This document shows positions 54,923 through 64,000 of a stretch of DNA of 64,000 nucleotides, in pieces. Under the pieces are notes generated by a model. It was not told the DNA's origin. It saw only the letters and a list, made by a program, of their open reading frames with translations, and searched no databases. The translations under genes and the position numbers were made by a program. Each line of letters opens with the position of its first letter. The first letter of the stretch is position 1. Source of the DNA: Pirellulales bacterium (GTDB lineage: Bacteria > Planctomycetota > Planctomycetia > Pirellulales > PALSA-1355); the NCBI GenBank assembly GCA_022844125.1, contig JALHMI010000011.1:221333-285332 (forward strand), given 5' to 3'.

Positions 54923-57900
54923 CTAGATCGCGCTCATCAGATACGCCAGCAAGTCCGCCATCGCCTGCACGTCGATCTGCTTTTCCAACCCTTCGGGCAT
55001 GATCGACAACCCGGTCGAGCGCATTTCATCAATGTCGACCCGCTCGATCGTATCCGTTGCGTTCTCGGCACGCCGCAGTGTCACGCTGTTCGCCGTCTCC
55101 GAAGCGATCATGCCCGACATCGAACGCCCGTCCGCGGTCAGCACCAGGTAATTCACGAACTGCGGATTCACCTCGCGGTTTGGATCGAGCACGTTCACCA
55201 GAATCGCATCCGCCCCGCGCGTGCGAAAGCTCGCCAGGCTGGGGCCAATCTCGTGTCCCGTGTTCTCCAGCCGATGGCAAGCGGCACAGATCTTCTGAAA
55301 CACCTGCCGCCCGCGCGAGGCGTCGCCGTGCTGTGACAGCGCCGATTGATACTCATCGATCAACTGCTGCCGAGTGCTCGTCTTGATCTTCGCCACCAAG
55401 GGTTCGGCCCGCTTGCGGATCGCCTCGCTCGGATGCTTTGCCAGCGATTGCATGCGAGCCGGCTCGACATCGGCCAGGTTGATCTTGCCCGCCTCGGAAG
55501 CCGCCAGCGTGGCCGCAATCCTCTCCTCGCGGGCGAACAAGACTTCCGTTGCTTCGGCCCGCAGCCGCGGACTGAGCGTGGGCCACGCCGCCAGGATCGT
55601 TTCCGCGACGCTTGGCTCGGCAAATCCACCAAGCGTCACGAGCGCCGCTGATTGAATCTCCTGCGGCTGACGATTCGAGACCAGTCCGGCGAGTAGCTCT
55701 CCGCAGTCGGCAAAGTTATCGAGCGCAAGCAGCCGGATCGCTTCCACGCGATCGCCGGCCGGGCGCGCCTCGTCCCCGGCTGTGCTGCGCGCCGTGTTCA
55801 GCATTCCGCGCAGGATCTCGACCGCCTTGTCGCGCGCAACCGCAGCGAGCTTGGCTTCGAACGTTCCCTGCTGTCGAGCCATGCCTTCACCAAGCCCCCG
55901 CACAATCGCCGCGCTCGTCGCAATATCTTCCGCCGGCAGCGATTCGAGCGCTGCCAGCACGGGCGCGAGTTCTTCGCGACTGTTCTGCCGTCCGATGTAC
56001 CGGGTCAGTTCGTGCAGGACATCGCGACCTTGCGGTGTTGTGCGCCAAGCTTTATCCCCCGCCAGATCGGCGAACGCGCTTCCCGCGCCTTTGGCCAGCG
56101 AACTGAACACCGCCAGCCGGACCCACGAGTCGCCGGCATCACGCTTGAGAATCTTCGCCAGCGCCGTCGAGACCTGCGGATCATCGACCTCGCCCAGCGA
56201 GAAAGCAAGTTGATAGCGCACGCGCAAGTCGCCATCGCCAGCCATCGCCAGCAGCTTGTCACGCAGCTTGGTGTCCTTGTTCGCCAGTACTTCGGATAGC
56301 CGGACCGCGTGTTCGCGTACGCGTGCATCATTGTCTTCCAGACGCGCGAGCAGATCGGACGCGGAAAGTGCATTCAACCCCGCAAGTGCATAGAGTGCCT
56401 GCATGCGCGCCTGCGGCAGCTCGCCGTCGGCGGCCAGTTTGCGCAGCGGTTCAATCGCCGACTGGTCTTGTCGTTCGAATAGCACGCGCGAGGCCGCGTC
56501 GCGTGTCCAGCCGTTCGTGCTGGCGAGCGATTTCGCCAGCTCAGAGGTCGACGCCTTGCTTAGCTTCGGCAGCTTCGGCTGCTTAAAGCCGTCCGGCACG
56601 ACGCGATAAATTCGCCCCCGATCGCGGCCACTGGTCAGGTCCAAATGCTTCTTGATCTCCGGCGGTAAGCTGGCCGGATGCTCGATCACTTCGCGATACA
56701 CGTCAATGACGTACAGCGTGCCGTCGGGTGCGTTGGCATACTGCGCCGGCCGAAACCAGTTATCCGTCGAGGCCACAAACTCGCGCCCCGCGTCCGCACG
56801 ATCGGCGATCAGCCCCACGCCGTTCGGCTTCAGGATCTTACGGTGCACGATGTTTGAGCCGACGTCGCCGGTGAACGACTGCCCCACGTACTCCGCCGGA
56901 AACGCATTGCCACGATAGATCGTCGTGCCGGTCGCGCCGGTGAAGTATCCGCCGGCGCGTCCGCCGCCTTCGACCGGCCCCGTGGCTGCGCCAGTCACGC
57001 GGAGGCGCGTGCGCAGAATGCGCCAGGCCTCGACCGGGCTGATTCGAAACACTTCGGCCTGTGGCCCATCCGCTGCGATGCTCACCCGAGCACTGGGCGG
57101 CGAGACGAACGGGTTCCGGGCGATGTACCGGTCTTCGAACATGAGGAGCTGAATATGATCGCTATTCGAGCAGGCGAACTTGCGGCCCCAATCGTCGAAC
57201 GACATGCCGTGCTGCGCGCCGCCGCTTTCGGGACGCAGATCGAGCTTCATCGGGTCGAACGAAAAGTCCCGACCGCTGAGTGTGACGGGTGTGAACTGAG
57301 GAATGTCGGGCCGCGTGATGGCTCCACCGCCGGTGCTGGCCGTGCCGTGGATGCGATTGTCCGGCCCCCAGCGGAAGCTATTGAGCATTCCCTGGACGTT
57401 ACCACGCGAGAAACCGGTGAACACCAGCCGCTTCTCGTCGGCCTTACCGTCGCCGTCGGTGTCCTTGAGGTAATAGATGTCTGGCGCAGCGCCGACAAAC
57501 ACACCGCCGTCGTAGCAGGTAATTGCCGTCGGCCAGGAAAGCCCTTCGGCAAAAATCGTGGCCTTGTCGAATTTGCCGTCGGCGTCAGTGTCTTCGACCA
57601 GTCGCACGCGGCCCAGGTTGTCTTTGTCCTGCTCCGAGTAGTCGCGCATCTCGACGACATACATCCGCGAATCCGCGTCGAAGTCGATCGCTACGGGGCT
57701 TGCCACCAGCGGCTCGGCCGCCACTTGCTCGAGCTTGAATCCGTCGAGCACTTGGAACGTTGTCAGTGCATCGGCCGGTTCATGCGGCGCAATCCTCGGC
57801 AACTCGGCGCCAAAATCTTCCTGCGGCGTGTGGCCAAGTTGCTTGTCCAGAAACTCGTACGACGCAAAGCGTTCCGGCGGTGGAAAGTCGTGCGGCGCGT

Positions 57901-58912
57901 CGGGATAGCGCACCTGCAGGTTGTCCCCCGCGTCAAGCAGTTCGTAAACCGGTTTGGCGGCGGCGATCACCTGCCGGACGCCCTCCACCTCGAAGTTGCT
58001 ATCGTGCAGCGGCGAGACCGAAAAGAAGGCCCGCGGCGCAAACGAGGCCACGATCTCATGCATGTCGAACGGCACCTTGTTCGGATCGAGACCATACATG
58101 TCGCGAATCCGCGGCACGTAGCGATCGCTGGTCCAGCCTTTCAGGTTGCCGTTGTAGTAATGATGAAACGGGGTCCAACCGCAGCTTGAGACAATCGCCT
58201 TCACACGCTCGTCAAACACGCCGAGAAACATCGCGTTATGACCGCCCAGCGAGTGGCCAATCGCACCGATCTTCGTGGCATCGACTTCCGGTCGGCTCGC
58301 AAGCAGATCGACTGCCCGCATGTGATTGAAGATCCCCTTCATCGAGCCGGACACGTAATCGTCAGCATTGAAGTCGTACTCGTAGTCGCCAAAACTCGGA
58401 TAGTCCGGCACGATCACCACGTAACCACGCTTCGCCAGTTCGAGGCCGTAGTGCTTGTTCTCATTCGGGCCCAGGCCTACGGGCTCCATTTTCCCCAACG
58501 GCGTCGTCTGGTGCAGGGCCACAATTCCCGGCACCTTGCGGCCGTTGAGATTCTTCGGCACGAACAGGTACGCCGGCACGCGGTCGTGCTTCTCGGAGAG
58601 ATACGTGAGCTTATAGCGTGTGAACGTGGGACCTTCGAACGTCTCTTCGATCTGCACGTCGAGCGGCGCGAGCTTCGAACGGTCGGGCAGGGGGCCCATC
58701 GCCTGTTGCATGCCCGCCAGAATGTGTTCGCGCCGCTTTGCCCAATCCTGCGGCGTCTTCACCGGATGCTCGCCCGCCGCATCGCGAACCACCATGAGCT
58801 GGCGATGATTCGGATACTCGGGCGTCTCGACAGTATCGGCAGCGAACAAAGTACCGCCAGCCAGGCTGGCGAGCAGGCTCGCGCACATCGCGCATGAAAG
58901 GGAACGCATCAT
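54923..58912 (-). CDS. Fusion: alpha/beta hydrolase, PVC-type dehydrogenase, HEAT repeats and cytochrome c
   Basis: 1329 residues, signal peptide CAMCASLLASLAGGTLFA. Residues ~40-370: dienelactone-hydrolase/acetyl-xylan-esterase-like domain with GAIGHSLGGHNAMFLG (Ser nucleophile). ~395-770: TIGR02604 PVC membrane-bound dehydrogenase beta-propeller (LEQVAAEPLVASPVAIDFD, GMLNSFRWGPDNRIHG, GRDRGRIYRVVPDG). ~780-1130: HEAT-like helices. ~1204-1329: heme domain with CAACH (1209-1213) and GPSLASFRTRGADAI. The esterase domain fused to the dehydrogenase is unusual. Likely a periplasmic oxidase-type enzyme for carbohydrate esters (inference). Confidence 0.85.
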   Translation of the reverse strand: MMRSLSCAMCASLLASLAGGTLFAADTVETPEYPNHRQLMVVRDAAGEHPVKTPQDWAKRREHILAGMQQAMGPLPDRSKLAPLDVQIEETFEGPTFTRYKLTYLSEKHDRVPAYLFVPKNLNGRKVPGIVALHQTTPLGKMEPVGLGPNENKHYGLELAKRGYVVIVPDYPSFGDYEYDFNADDYVSGSMKGIFNHMRAVDLLASRPEVDATKIGAIGHSLGGHNAMFLGVFDERVKAIVSSCGWTPFHHYYNGNLKGWTSDRYVPRIRDMYGLDPNKVPFDMHEIVASFAPRAFFSVSPLHDSNFEVEGVRQVIAAAKPVYELLDAGDNLQVRYPDAPHDFPPPERFASYEFLDKQLGHTPQEDFGAELPRIAPHEPADALTTFQVLDGFKLEQVAAEPLVASPVAIDFDADSRMYVVEMRDYSEQDKDNLGRVRLVEDTDADGKFDKATIFAEGLSWPTAITCYDGGVFVGAAPDIYYLKDTDGDGKADEKRLVFTGFSRGNVQGMLNSFRWGPDNRIHGTASTGGGAITRPDIPQFTPVTLSGRDFSFDPMKLDLRPESGGAQHGMSFDDWGRKFACSNSDHIQLLMFEDRYIARNPFVSPPSARVSIAADGPQAEVFRISPVEAWRILRTRLRVTGAATGPVEGGGRAGGYFTGATGTTIYRGNAFPAEYVGQSFTGDVGSNIVHRKILKPNGVGLIADRADAGREFVASTDNWFRPAQYANAPDGTLYVIDVYREVIEHPASLPPEIKKHLDLTSGRDRGRIYRVVPDGFKQPKLPKLSKASTSELAKSLASTNGWTRDAASRVLFERQDQSAIEPLRKLAADGELPQARMQALYALAGLNALSASDLLARLEDNDARVREHAVRLSEVLANKDTKLRDKLLAMAGDGDLRVRYQLAFSLGEVDDPQVSTALAKILKRDAGDSWVRLAVFSSLAKGAGSAFADLAGDKAWRTTPQGRDVLHELTRYIGRQNSREELAPVLAALESLPAEDIATSAAIVRGLGEGMARQQGTFEAKLAAVARDKAVEILRGMLNTARSTAGDEARPAGDRVEAIRLLALDNFADCGELLAGLVSNRQPQEIQSAALVTLGGFAEPSVAETILAAWPTLSPRLRAEATEVLFAREERIAATLAASEAGKINLADVEPARMQSLAKHPSEAIRKRAEPLVAKIKTSTRQQLIDEYQSALSQHGDASRGRQVFQKICAACHRLENTGHEIGPSLASFRTRGADAILVNVLDPNREVNPQFVNYLVLTADGRSMSGMIASETANSVTLRRAENATDTIERVDIDEMRSTGLSIMPEGLEKQIDVQAMADLLAYLMSAI

Positions 58913-58962
58913 GATCGAAAGTCAGCGAGGTGTTCGTCAGAGGGGAAAACTACGTCGTACTT

Positions 58963-60360
58963 CTAAACCAGCAGTTCCGGCACTACGTTGCCCGCGGGCA
59001 CGAGCCGGTGCGGTCGCTTCAGTTGATCGTGCAGCTCGTACGCCGGGTTGATGCCCAGCGCGTTGTAAATCGTCGAGATCACGTCACCCGGCACGAGCGC
59101 GTCGCGGGCCGGGAACGCGCCGATCTTGTCGCTCGCTCCATAGACAAATCCGCCGCGGAAGCCGCCGCCCATGAGCATCAGGCTATAGCAATAGTTCCAG
59201 TGATCGCGGCCGCCGTTGTTGGCATTGATCTTGGGCGTGCGGCCAAAATCTCCCAGCACGGCCACGATCGTGCGGTCGAGCATCCCGCGCTGTTTGAGAT
59301 CGTCCACCAGGCTATTGCACGCAGCGTCGAGTTGCGGCAGCAGGGTGTTCTTGAGCGAATTGAAATTGCCGCCGTGCGTGTCCCACGTGGCGTTGGCGTC
59401 CGGCGCCCAGGAGATCGTCACCGTCCGTGTGCCGGCCTCGATCATCCGCCGCGCGAGCAGCACGCTTTGTCCGTAAATGTTTCGGCCGTAGCGTTCCCGT
59501 ACCGCCTCGGGCTCGTCGCTGATCCGCAGCGCGTTCTGCGTCTGCGGCGATGTGAGCAAGCCGAGCGCGCGGCGGCGAAAGCCATCCATCGAGTCGTACG
59601 CCGACCGGCCCTGTCCGCGCTCAAAGTGCTCTTCAATGTTGCGAAACAGCGCCTCGCGCGCCGTCAGCCGATCGAGCGAAACATCAGCCGAGAGCGTCAA
59701 TTCCGGCACGGCGAAGTCCGCGGCGTTCGGGTCCTTGAGCACGAACAGCGGATCATATGCCCGCCCGAGCATGCCACCAAAGAACCCCGACTGCGGCGGT
59801 CCGCCGGCGCCTTCCTTCGTGATGTATGGCAAACACACGTGCGGCACGATCGCTTGTTCCGGCGGCCGCAGGCTGCCAAGCACCGAGCCCAGCGAGGGAT
59901 ACTCGTCGGGTCCGCCGCCGACCGAGCGAATATTGTCGCCGCGATCGTGCCCCGTGAGGCTGGTGTACACCGCGGCCGCGTGGGCGTTGTTTACCGAGTG
60001 GTGCATTGAGCGCACGACTGTCGCCAGATGCGCTTGCGCAGCTATCTTCGGCATGTGCTCCGAGAACTGCACGCCCGGCACGCTGGTGGCAATCGGTTTA
60101 AACTCGCCGCGGATGCCGTCCGGTGCGTCGGGTTTCATGTCCCACATGTCGAGATGACTGGGGCCGCCATTCAAGAAGATCAGCACGCAAGAGTCGGCCC
60201 GCGGCGTGATTCCGTTCTCTTGAGCGGCCGACTGTGCGGCGAGCAACCGCGGCAGCGAAATCCCCATCAGTCCCAGGCTGCCGATCTGTAGCATCTGGCG
60301 CCGAGTGACGACGGGAGTGCAGCCCAGCAGTCGGGCGCGTGGCACATGCGGCAGGTTCAT
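58963..60360 (-). CDS. DUF1501 family exported protein
   Basis: 465 residues. Tat-like signal TRRQMLQIGSLGLMGIS; mature part has CVLIFLNGGPSHLDMWDMKP, MPKIAAQAHLATVVRSM and GDFGRTPKINANNGGRDHWN, all diagnostic for DUF1501, a sulfatase-fold-related family abundant in planctomycetes. Usually encoded beside DUF1549/DUF1553 or PVC cytochromes; here it directly precedes the PVC dehydrogenase fusion (50-base gap). Exact reaction unknown. Confidence 0.9.
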   Translation of the reverse strand: MNLPHVPRARLLGCTPVVTRRQMLQIGSLGLMGISLPRLLAAQSAAQENGITPRADSCVLIFLNGGPSHLDMWDMKPDAPDGIRGEFKPIATSVPGVQFSEHMPKIAAQAHLATVVRSMHHSVNNAHAAAVYTSLTGHDRGDNIRSVGGGPDEYPSLGSVLGSLRPPEQAIVPHVCLPYITKEGAGGPPQSGFFGGMLGRAYDPLFVLKDPNAADFAVPELTLSADVSLDRLTAREALFRNIEEHFERGQGRSAYDSMDGFRRRALGLLTSPQTQNALRISDEPEAVRERYGRNIYGQSVLLARRMIEAGTRTVTISWAPDANATWDTHGGNFNSLKNTLLPQLDAACNSLVDDLKQRGMLDRTIVAVLGDFGRTPKINANNGGRDHWNYCYSLMLMGGGFRGGFVYGASDKIGAFPARDALVPGDVISTIYNALGINPAYELHDQLKRPHRLVPAGNVVPELLV

Positions 60361-60533
60361 GCTTCCTCCGCGGAACTAATTTGCGGTATGGCGACCCGCG
60401 ACTTCCATCGTGCAAGCAACCGGGCCAGCTTTGGCGAACCCGATAGGTCAGGTCCGCCGGCGGGAACAAGTGAGATCTAGCTTAACATAAACGCCAACTG
60501 ATATGAAGCAGCGGAAGCGCTCCGCATGAATCG

Positions 60534-61568
60534 CTATTTTCCTGCAATCTCCGCGAGCTTCTTTTCCGCTTCGCTACGCGCTTTGGCCATCACGCTTTTG
60601 ACGGAGACCGGTTTGCCGCCTTGTCGCTTGCTCTCGTCGGCGGCTTCCATGAAGGCGTAAATCTCGAGCGTCTCTTCGGCACTCACCGGTGGTGTGCCAG
60701 TCTTGAAGAATTTCACGATCTCGACCACCAGCGGCTTGTAGCCGTCATAGCCGCCGCTCTGGGCGATACCCTTGTCGCCATAGACCGTGGCGCCATAGCC
60801 GTGCGCGCCGTCGCGCAGTCCGCGAAACGTGCCGATTCGGCCATCGTTCCACACGCCCACAACCAGTTCGGTCCCGTCGCTACTGACGCGGGTCACGCCT
60901 TCGCAGCCTGTACCCATGATCGTGAACAGAGTTTCCACACCGTGAATGCCATACCAGAAGAGGTCCGGATGATGCGGCTCCAGCGTGCAAGGGCCGCGCG
61001 CTTCGCAGCCCAGCACCTTGCCGACGCGGTGGTCGTCCCGCATGCCAATAATGCCCGGGCTGAACCGCAACGACGAGCTGGAGAAGATCGGCACCTCGTA
61101 ATCCCTTGCCAGCTCGTAGATGGCAATTGCATCGGCCAGCGTTCCGGCCACTGGCTTGTCGACGAACACGGGCTTGCGCGCTTTCAGGACCGGAACGATT
61201 TGCTCGAGGTGCGGTCGCCCGTCGACGCTCTCCAGAAACACCACGTCAACTTCTTTCAGCAGGGCCTCGATCGACGGCGCAATCGCAATCCCCATCTTGC
61301 GAAACTCGTCGGTATATCCCTCCACGCGATCGGCGCTCGAAGGAATGTCGGGGCTGCCGCCAGGGAACGCTGCCACGATCTTCACGCCGGCCAGATCGCC
61401 CGTCGCTTCATCGCCATTAAGCAAGCTGGCAAACGCAGGAGCATGCGATGTATCCAGACCGATTACCCCTGCCTTGAGCACTTTCGTATCCTCCGCCATG
61501 GCCCGAGTCGACATGATGAATAGCAGCGCCATCGCCGCGCTGATTGCCAGTCCGCTGGTTCGCATCAA
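60534..61568 (-). CDS. Exported Gfo/Idh/MocA-like protein
   Basis: 344 residues with a Sec-type signal (AISAAMALLFIMSTRAMA). LKAGVIGLDTSHAPAFASLL is a variant Rossmann start (the GxGxxG is degenerate: GLDTSH), VFLESVDGRPH follows, and VFVDKPVAGTLADAI replaces the EKP by DKP. The loss of the glycine motif makes NAD binding uncertain. Separated by 173 bases from the DUF1501 gene; possibly the start of the minus-strand catabolic run. Confidence 0.8.
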   Translation of the reverse strand: MMRTSGLAISAAMALLFIMSTRAMAEDTKVLKAGVIGLDTSHAPAFASLLNGDEATGDLAGVKIVAAFPGGSPDIPSSADRVEGYTDEFRKMGIAIAPSIEALLKEVDVVFLESVDGRPHLEQIVPVLKARKPVFVDKPVAGTLADAIAIYELARDYEVPIFSSSSLRFSPGIIGMRDDHRVGKVLGCEARGPCTLEPHHPDLFWYGIHGVETLFTIMGTGCEGVTRVSSDGTELVVGVWNDGRIGTFRGLRDGAHGYGATVYGDKGIAQSGGYDGYKPLVVEIVKFFKTGTPPVSAEETLEIYAFMEAADESKRQGGKPVSVKSVMAKARSEAEKKLAEIAGK

Positions 61569-61788
61569 AGGTCGCTCCCGCTCTCATGTCCGCCATGTTA
61601 AATGGGTTCAAGCACCCCCGGATTCGCCTCCAGTGTCGGTCCCGCAGAAGCGCGGGTCAAGCAGTAACCATTCGTTCCGATGTGGGTCCCTTTCGCAGTC
61701 CCGCCCGAATGTCTAGAATTCCACTTCCCGCGGCGATCTGTCATTCGCCCGCTTCCACCGCTCTAGCGATTGCCACGGAGCACTTGCC

Positions 61789-62703
61789 ATGGCTAAAGAA
61801 TATGCCAATCCCGAGGTCCTGGTCAGCACCGCCTGGGTCGCCGAGCATCACGCCGACCCCAATGTGCGTGTTATCGAGTCGGACGAAGACGTTTTGCTGT
61901 ACCAGATGGGCCATGTGCCCGGCGCTGTGAAGATTGACTGGCACACCGATCTGCAAGACCAGGTCGTGCGCGACTACATCGACAAGCGGCGTTTCGCCGA
62001 ACTCTGCTCCTCCAAGGGAATCAGCAATGACACGACCGTCGTCTTCTACGGGGACAAAAACAACTGGTGGGCCTGCTACGCGTTCTGGGTCTTTAAACTT
62101 TACGGTCACAAAGACTGCCGGCTGATGAACGGCGGCCGCAAGCGCTGGGAGGCCGATGGACGCGCGTGGTCGCGCGAGCCGGAGCCGAACTATCCTCGCA
62201 CCAGCTACGTCGCCGGGGATCCCGATCTTTCCATCCGCGCTTTCCAGCCCGAAGTGCTGAAGCACCAGCAGAAGGGGCGCCCGCTCGTCGACGTCCGCTC
62301 TCCCGGCGAGTATACCGGCGAGCTATTGCACATGGCCGACTATCCACAGGAAGGGGCTCTTCGCGGCGGACATATTCCAGGCGCGTGTAACGTCCCCTGG
62401 TCGCGCAGTGTCAACGACGACGGAACGTTCAAGTCCCCCAAGGAACTTGAAAAGCTGTATGCTGGCGAGGCCGGCCTCAAGCGTCGCGCGCCGGTCATCG
62501 CTTACTGCCGGATCGGCGAGCGCTCGAGTCACACCTGGTTCGTCCTGCAATACTTGCTCGGGTTTCCCAAAGTAAAAAACTATGACGGTTCCTGGACCGA
62601 ATGGGGCAACACCGTCGGGGTGCCCATCGAGAAGGGGCCCGGTCCCAAGACGACCGACCTGGCCGCTTCGAAGTCGCCCGAAACCGCGGAGTCCACTTCG
62701 TGA
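61789..62703 (+). CDS. sseA: Thiosulfate/3-mercaptopyruvate sulfurtransferase (rhodanese)
   Basis: 304 residues, two rhodanese domains. The active-site Cys loop is [15 protein letters not shown] (CRIGERS, thiosulfate-type loop) in the second domain; [14 protein letters not shown] and [12 protein letters not shown] are the family repeats. GGAG precedes ATG 61789 by 8 bases. Its last codons overlap sufE (GTGA), suggesting sulfur hand-off to Fe-S assembly. Confidence 0.9.
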   Translation: MAKEYANPEVLVSTAWVAEHHADPNVRVIESDEDVLLYQMGHVPGAVKIDWHTDLQDQVVRDYIDKRRFAELCSSKGISNDTTVVFYGDKNNWWACYAFWVFKLYGHKDCRLMNGGRKRWEADGRAWSREPEPNYPRTSYVAGDPDLSIRAFQPEVLKHQQKGRPLVDVRSPGEYTGELLHMADYPQEGALRGGHIPGACNVPWSRSVNDDGTFKSPKELEKLYAGEAGLKRRAPVIAYCRIGERSSHTWFVLQYLLGFPKVKNYDGSWTEWGNTVGVPIEKGPGPKTTDLAASKSPETAESTS

Positions 62704-63134
62704 GCGCGGTTAACGAGCGGATCGACGAGATCGTCGGCGAGTTCGCCGAACTCGAGCCGCGCGAGCGCTTGGAGCTGCTCTTGGAGTTTGCCGAAAAGCT
62801 GGCCCCGCTCCCCGAGCACTACCGCGCCCAGCGCGATGCGGGCCTGAACCGCGTTCATGAGTGCCAGACGCCAGTCTTCCTTTGGGTGGAAAACCAAGGC
62901 GGGCGTGTCAATATCATCGCCGATGTTGCGCCCGAAGCCCCCACAGTTAAGGGTTTCGTCAGCATTCTGGCGGACATCTATCATGGAGCCCCGGCCGCCG
63001 ACGTGATCGCCGCGCCGGCGGACATCGTCCAGCGGTTCGGCCTGACCGAAGCGCTTGGCATGGTCCGCATGCGAGGGCTGCAGGCCATTTCGCAGCACAT
63101 TCGGCGGCGCGTGGCCGAATCAATCGCGAACTAA
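62700..63134 (+). CDS. sufE: SufE family cysteine desulfuration protein
   Basis: 144 residues. SufE accepts persulfide sulfur and passes it to Fe-S scaffolds. [19 protein letters not shown] contains the acceptor Cys; the family helix bundle [20 protein letters not shown] and [12 protein letters not shown] match. GTG 62700 overlaps the sulfurtransferase stop. No SufS lies next to it in the window. Confidence 0.9.
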   Translation: MSAVNERIDEIVGEFAELEPRERLELLLEFAEKLAPLPEHYRAQRDAGLNRVHECQTPVFLWVENQGGRVNIIADVAPEAPTVKGFVSILADIYHGAPAADVIAAPADIVQRFGLTEALGMVRMRGLQAISQHIRRRVAESIAN

Positions 63135-63504
63135 TTGCTTCGCTGACCAGGGGGACAATCCCAGGTCGCTAGCTCGAAAATTGCCAGTGGAATAAATCGC
63201 GCCATGGCTCTCGAATCCACATCAAGAACAGTTCTCCGATGTGTGCTCATCAGACCCTAACTATGGGCGAAATCACACACCGAGAGACTGTCAATTTCTT
63301 GAAATTTTGACTGACACTCGAATCCCGTTTGACGCCAAGTTAGAGTAACTTCACTTCGCGGGCCTATCATCTGCTTCCTGTCTTTAGCAGACGCGAAAGC
63401 GGGGCGGACAGAGACCTTCTACTTTCCGTTTTCCTCATCTAGATTTTTTATCGATGGACGAAGTGTGCGCGCGGGGCAAGCGCGTTCACCCGGGAGAACT
63501 AGCT
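63135..63504. other. AT-rich intergenic region
   Basis: 370 bases after sufE. It includes an AT-rich near palindrome at 63290-63311 (GTCAA-TTTC, GAAA-TTTTGAC, with a two-base bulge). No gene found here; a promoter for the small downstream gene is likely but not identified. Confidence 0.4.
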
Positions 63505-63744
63505 ATGCTCGCTTACCCCAAGGTGACTCTTTCGTTGGACCGACTGAGACGTGGCGGCTGGGCAATGGGCGACCTGTGCGTCGAACGCCCAGAGGGACGC
63601 ATCTGGATCGTGACCGGACAGCGGCGCAAACACTGGATCATTGCTCAGGCGCCCAGCCAGGCCGCGGCCTGGTTCCTGGCCTGGGAACAAGCCGCCAAAC
63701 TGGCCCGGCCCAAGCGTCGCAGGAACTCAGAAAGTCTGCAGTAA
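63505..63744 (+). CDS. Small conserved-looking hypothetical protein
   Basis: 79 residues from ATG 63505 (MLAYPKVTLSLDRLRRGGWA), with GGGAGA 7 bases upstream; frame opens at 63454. GDLCVERPEGRIWIVTGQRR and KHWIIAQAPSQAAAWFLAWE suggest a small beta-strand unit followed by a helix. No family recognised. Confidence 0.5.
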   Translation: MLAYPKVTLSLDRLRRGGWAMGDLCVERPEGRIWIVTGQRRKHWIIAQAPSQAAAWFLAWEQAAKLARPKRRRNSESLQ

Positions 63745-63765
63745 GAATTTAGAGTGGCGTATGAG

Positions 63766-63800
63766 AAACCCCTGTCGAGCTCCGTGCTCGACAGGGGTTT
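63766..63800. terminator. Strong bidirectional intrinsic terminator
   Basis: AAACCCCTGTCGAG, 7-base loop, CTCGACAGGGGTTT, a perfect 14-base-pair stem with A and T runs on its edges. It separates the small gene from the transposase gene. Confidence 0.85.
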
Positions 63801-63949
63801 CTTATTGCGCTCGGCGATGAGTTGTTGAGTTCTTCCGTGGGTGGCAGCGACAACTTGTCGGGGTGCGCAGCACAGAAGGGATGACCTTCCCCACGATTCG
63901 TGGGCGCGCGACAGAACTGGCATAATGCTGGTTGAAAGGAGCGTGCCGA

Positions 63950-64000
63950 ATGGGTCGCAAAGTTTATTCGCATGAGTTCAAGGTATCGGCGGTGAAGCTG
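63950..64000 (+). mobile_element. IS3-type transposase OrfA, 5' end (runs off window)
   Basis: ATG 63950 preceded by AAAGGAG (9 bases). Translation MGRKVYSHEFKVSAVKL matches the start of IS3-family OrfA (HTH transposase, 'xxYSxEFKxxAVKL'). CATAAT at 63921-63926 could be its -10. The left inverted repeat was not located. Confidence 0.65.

Noticed and set aside
57155..58189. 344-residue open frame antisense to the PVC fusion gene
   Set aside because: His/Arg-rich composition typical of an antisense shadow; the minus-strand product is well supported.
1..64000. CRISPR arrays or prophage
   Set aside because: No regularly spaced direct repeats, integrase or capsid/tail genes were seen.

Overview
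The window is high-GC bacterial DNA from a planctomycete, most likely of the Pirellulales/Pirellula type (inferred from gene content; no marker gene was compared). The main evidence is a block of planctomycete-typical exported proteins (50025-61568): two exported Gfo/Idh/MocA-type proteins (one Tat, one Sec), a DUF1501 protein, a PVC-type membrane-bound dehydrogenase with a terminal CxxCH heme domain, a neutral-ceramidase-like protein and an exported amidohydrolase. Further support comes from a fused SecDF, the rny-ymdB pair and GC-rich intergenic hairpins.

Layout. 1-9657 (minus strand): isoprenoid and DNA-repair genes dxs (cut by the window edge), ispA, xseB, xseA, then a DUF374 acyltransferase, dapF, a giant AsmA-like protein and a GT39-like membrane glycosyltransferase. 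9851-12613: an MFS transporter facing tilS. 12614-13583: about 970 bases without a convincing protein gene but with a good promoter and two foldable stretches that may be small RNAs. 13584-17282 (plus): rny, a YmdB-type phosphodiesterase, a DUF2752 membrane protein and a lipoprotein. 17508-21398: an anchored vWA protein, an alpha/beta-hydrolase-fold protein lacking its nucleophile, and a LysM protein. 21740-27169 (minus): tgt, yajC and fused secDF in the classical order. 27340-33201: a GH15 enzyme, a TPR protein with two RNA-polymerase alpha-CTD-like domains, tRNA-Thr(CGU), and an ammonium transporter with a near-perfect sigma-54 promoter far upstream. 33202-39374 (plus): two tandem PAP2/IPC-synthase-like membrane proteins, a structured three-way-junction element, a lipid kinase, kdsA and a TPR lipoprotein; the last three overlap by 4 bases each. 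39381-43808: a small membrane protein, then rpmE, prfA, prmC and murA. 43870-44640: a decayed DUF2804 gene with several lesions. 44870-46530: a DAC-domain sensor-like protein and a small helical protein. 46883-50000: DASS transporter, OsmC, Nudix hydrolase and an IS110 remnant. 50025-61568: the exported catabolic block. 61789-63134: sulfurtransferase and SufE overlapping by 4 bases. 63505-64000: a small unknown gene, a strong terminator and the start of an IS3-type transposase running off the window.

How the genes fit together. Most are housekeeping genes in short translationally coupled operons (xseA/xseB, ispA/dxs, lipid kinase/kdsA/lipoprotein, sulfurtransferase/sufE). kdsA, murA and dapF point to an LPS- and peptidoglycan-bearing envelope. 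No CRISPR array, phage region, secondary-metabolite cluster or recognisable defence island is present. The best leads for new biology are the TPR-tandem-alpha-CTD protein, the three-way-junction RNA/DNA element at 35388-35473, the candidate small RNAs upstream of rny, and the DAC-domain protein with its small partner.
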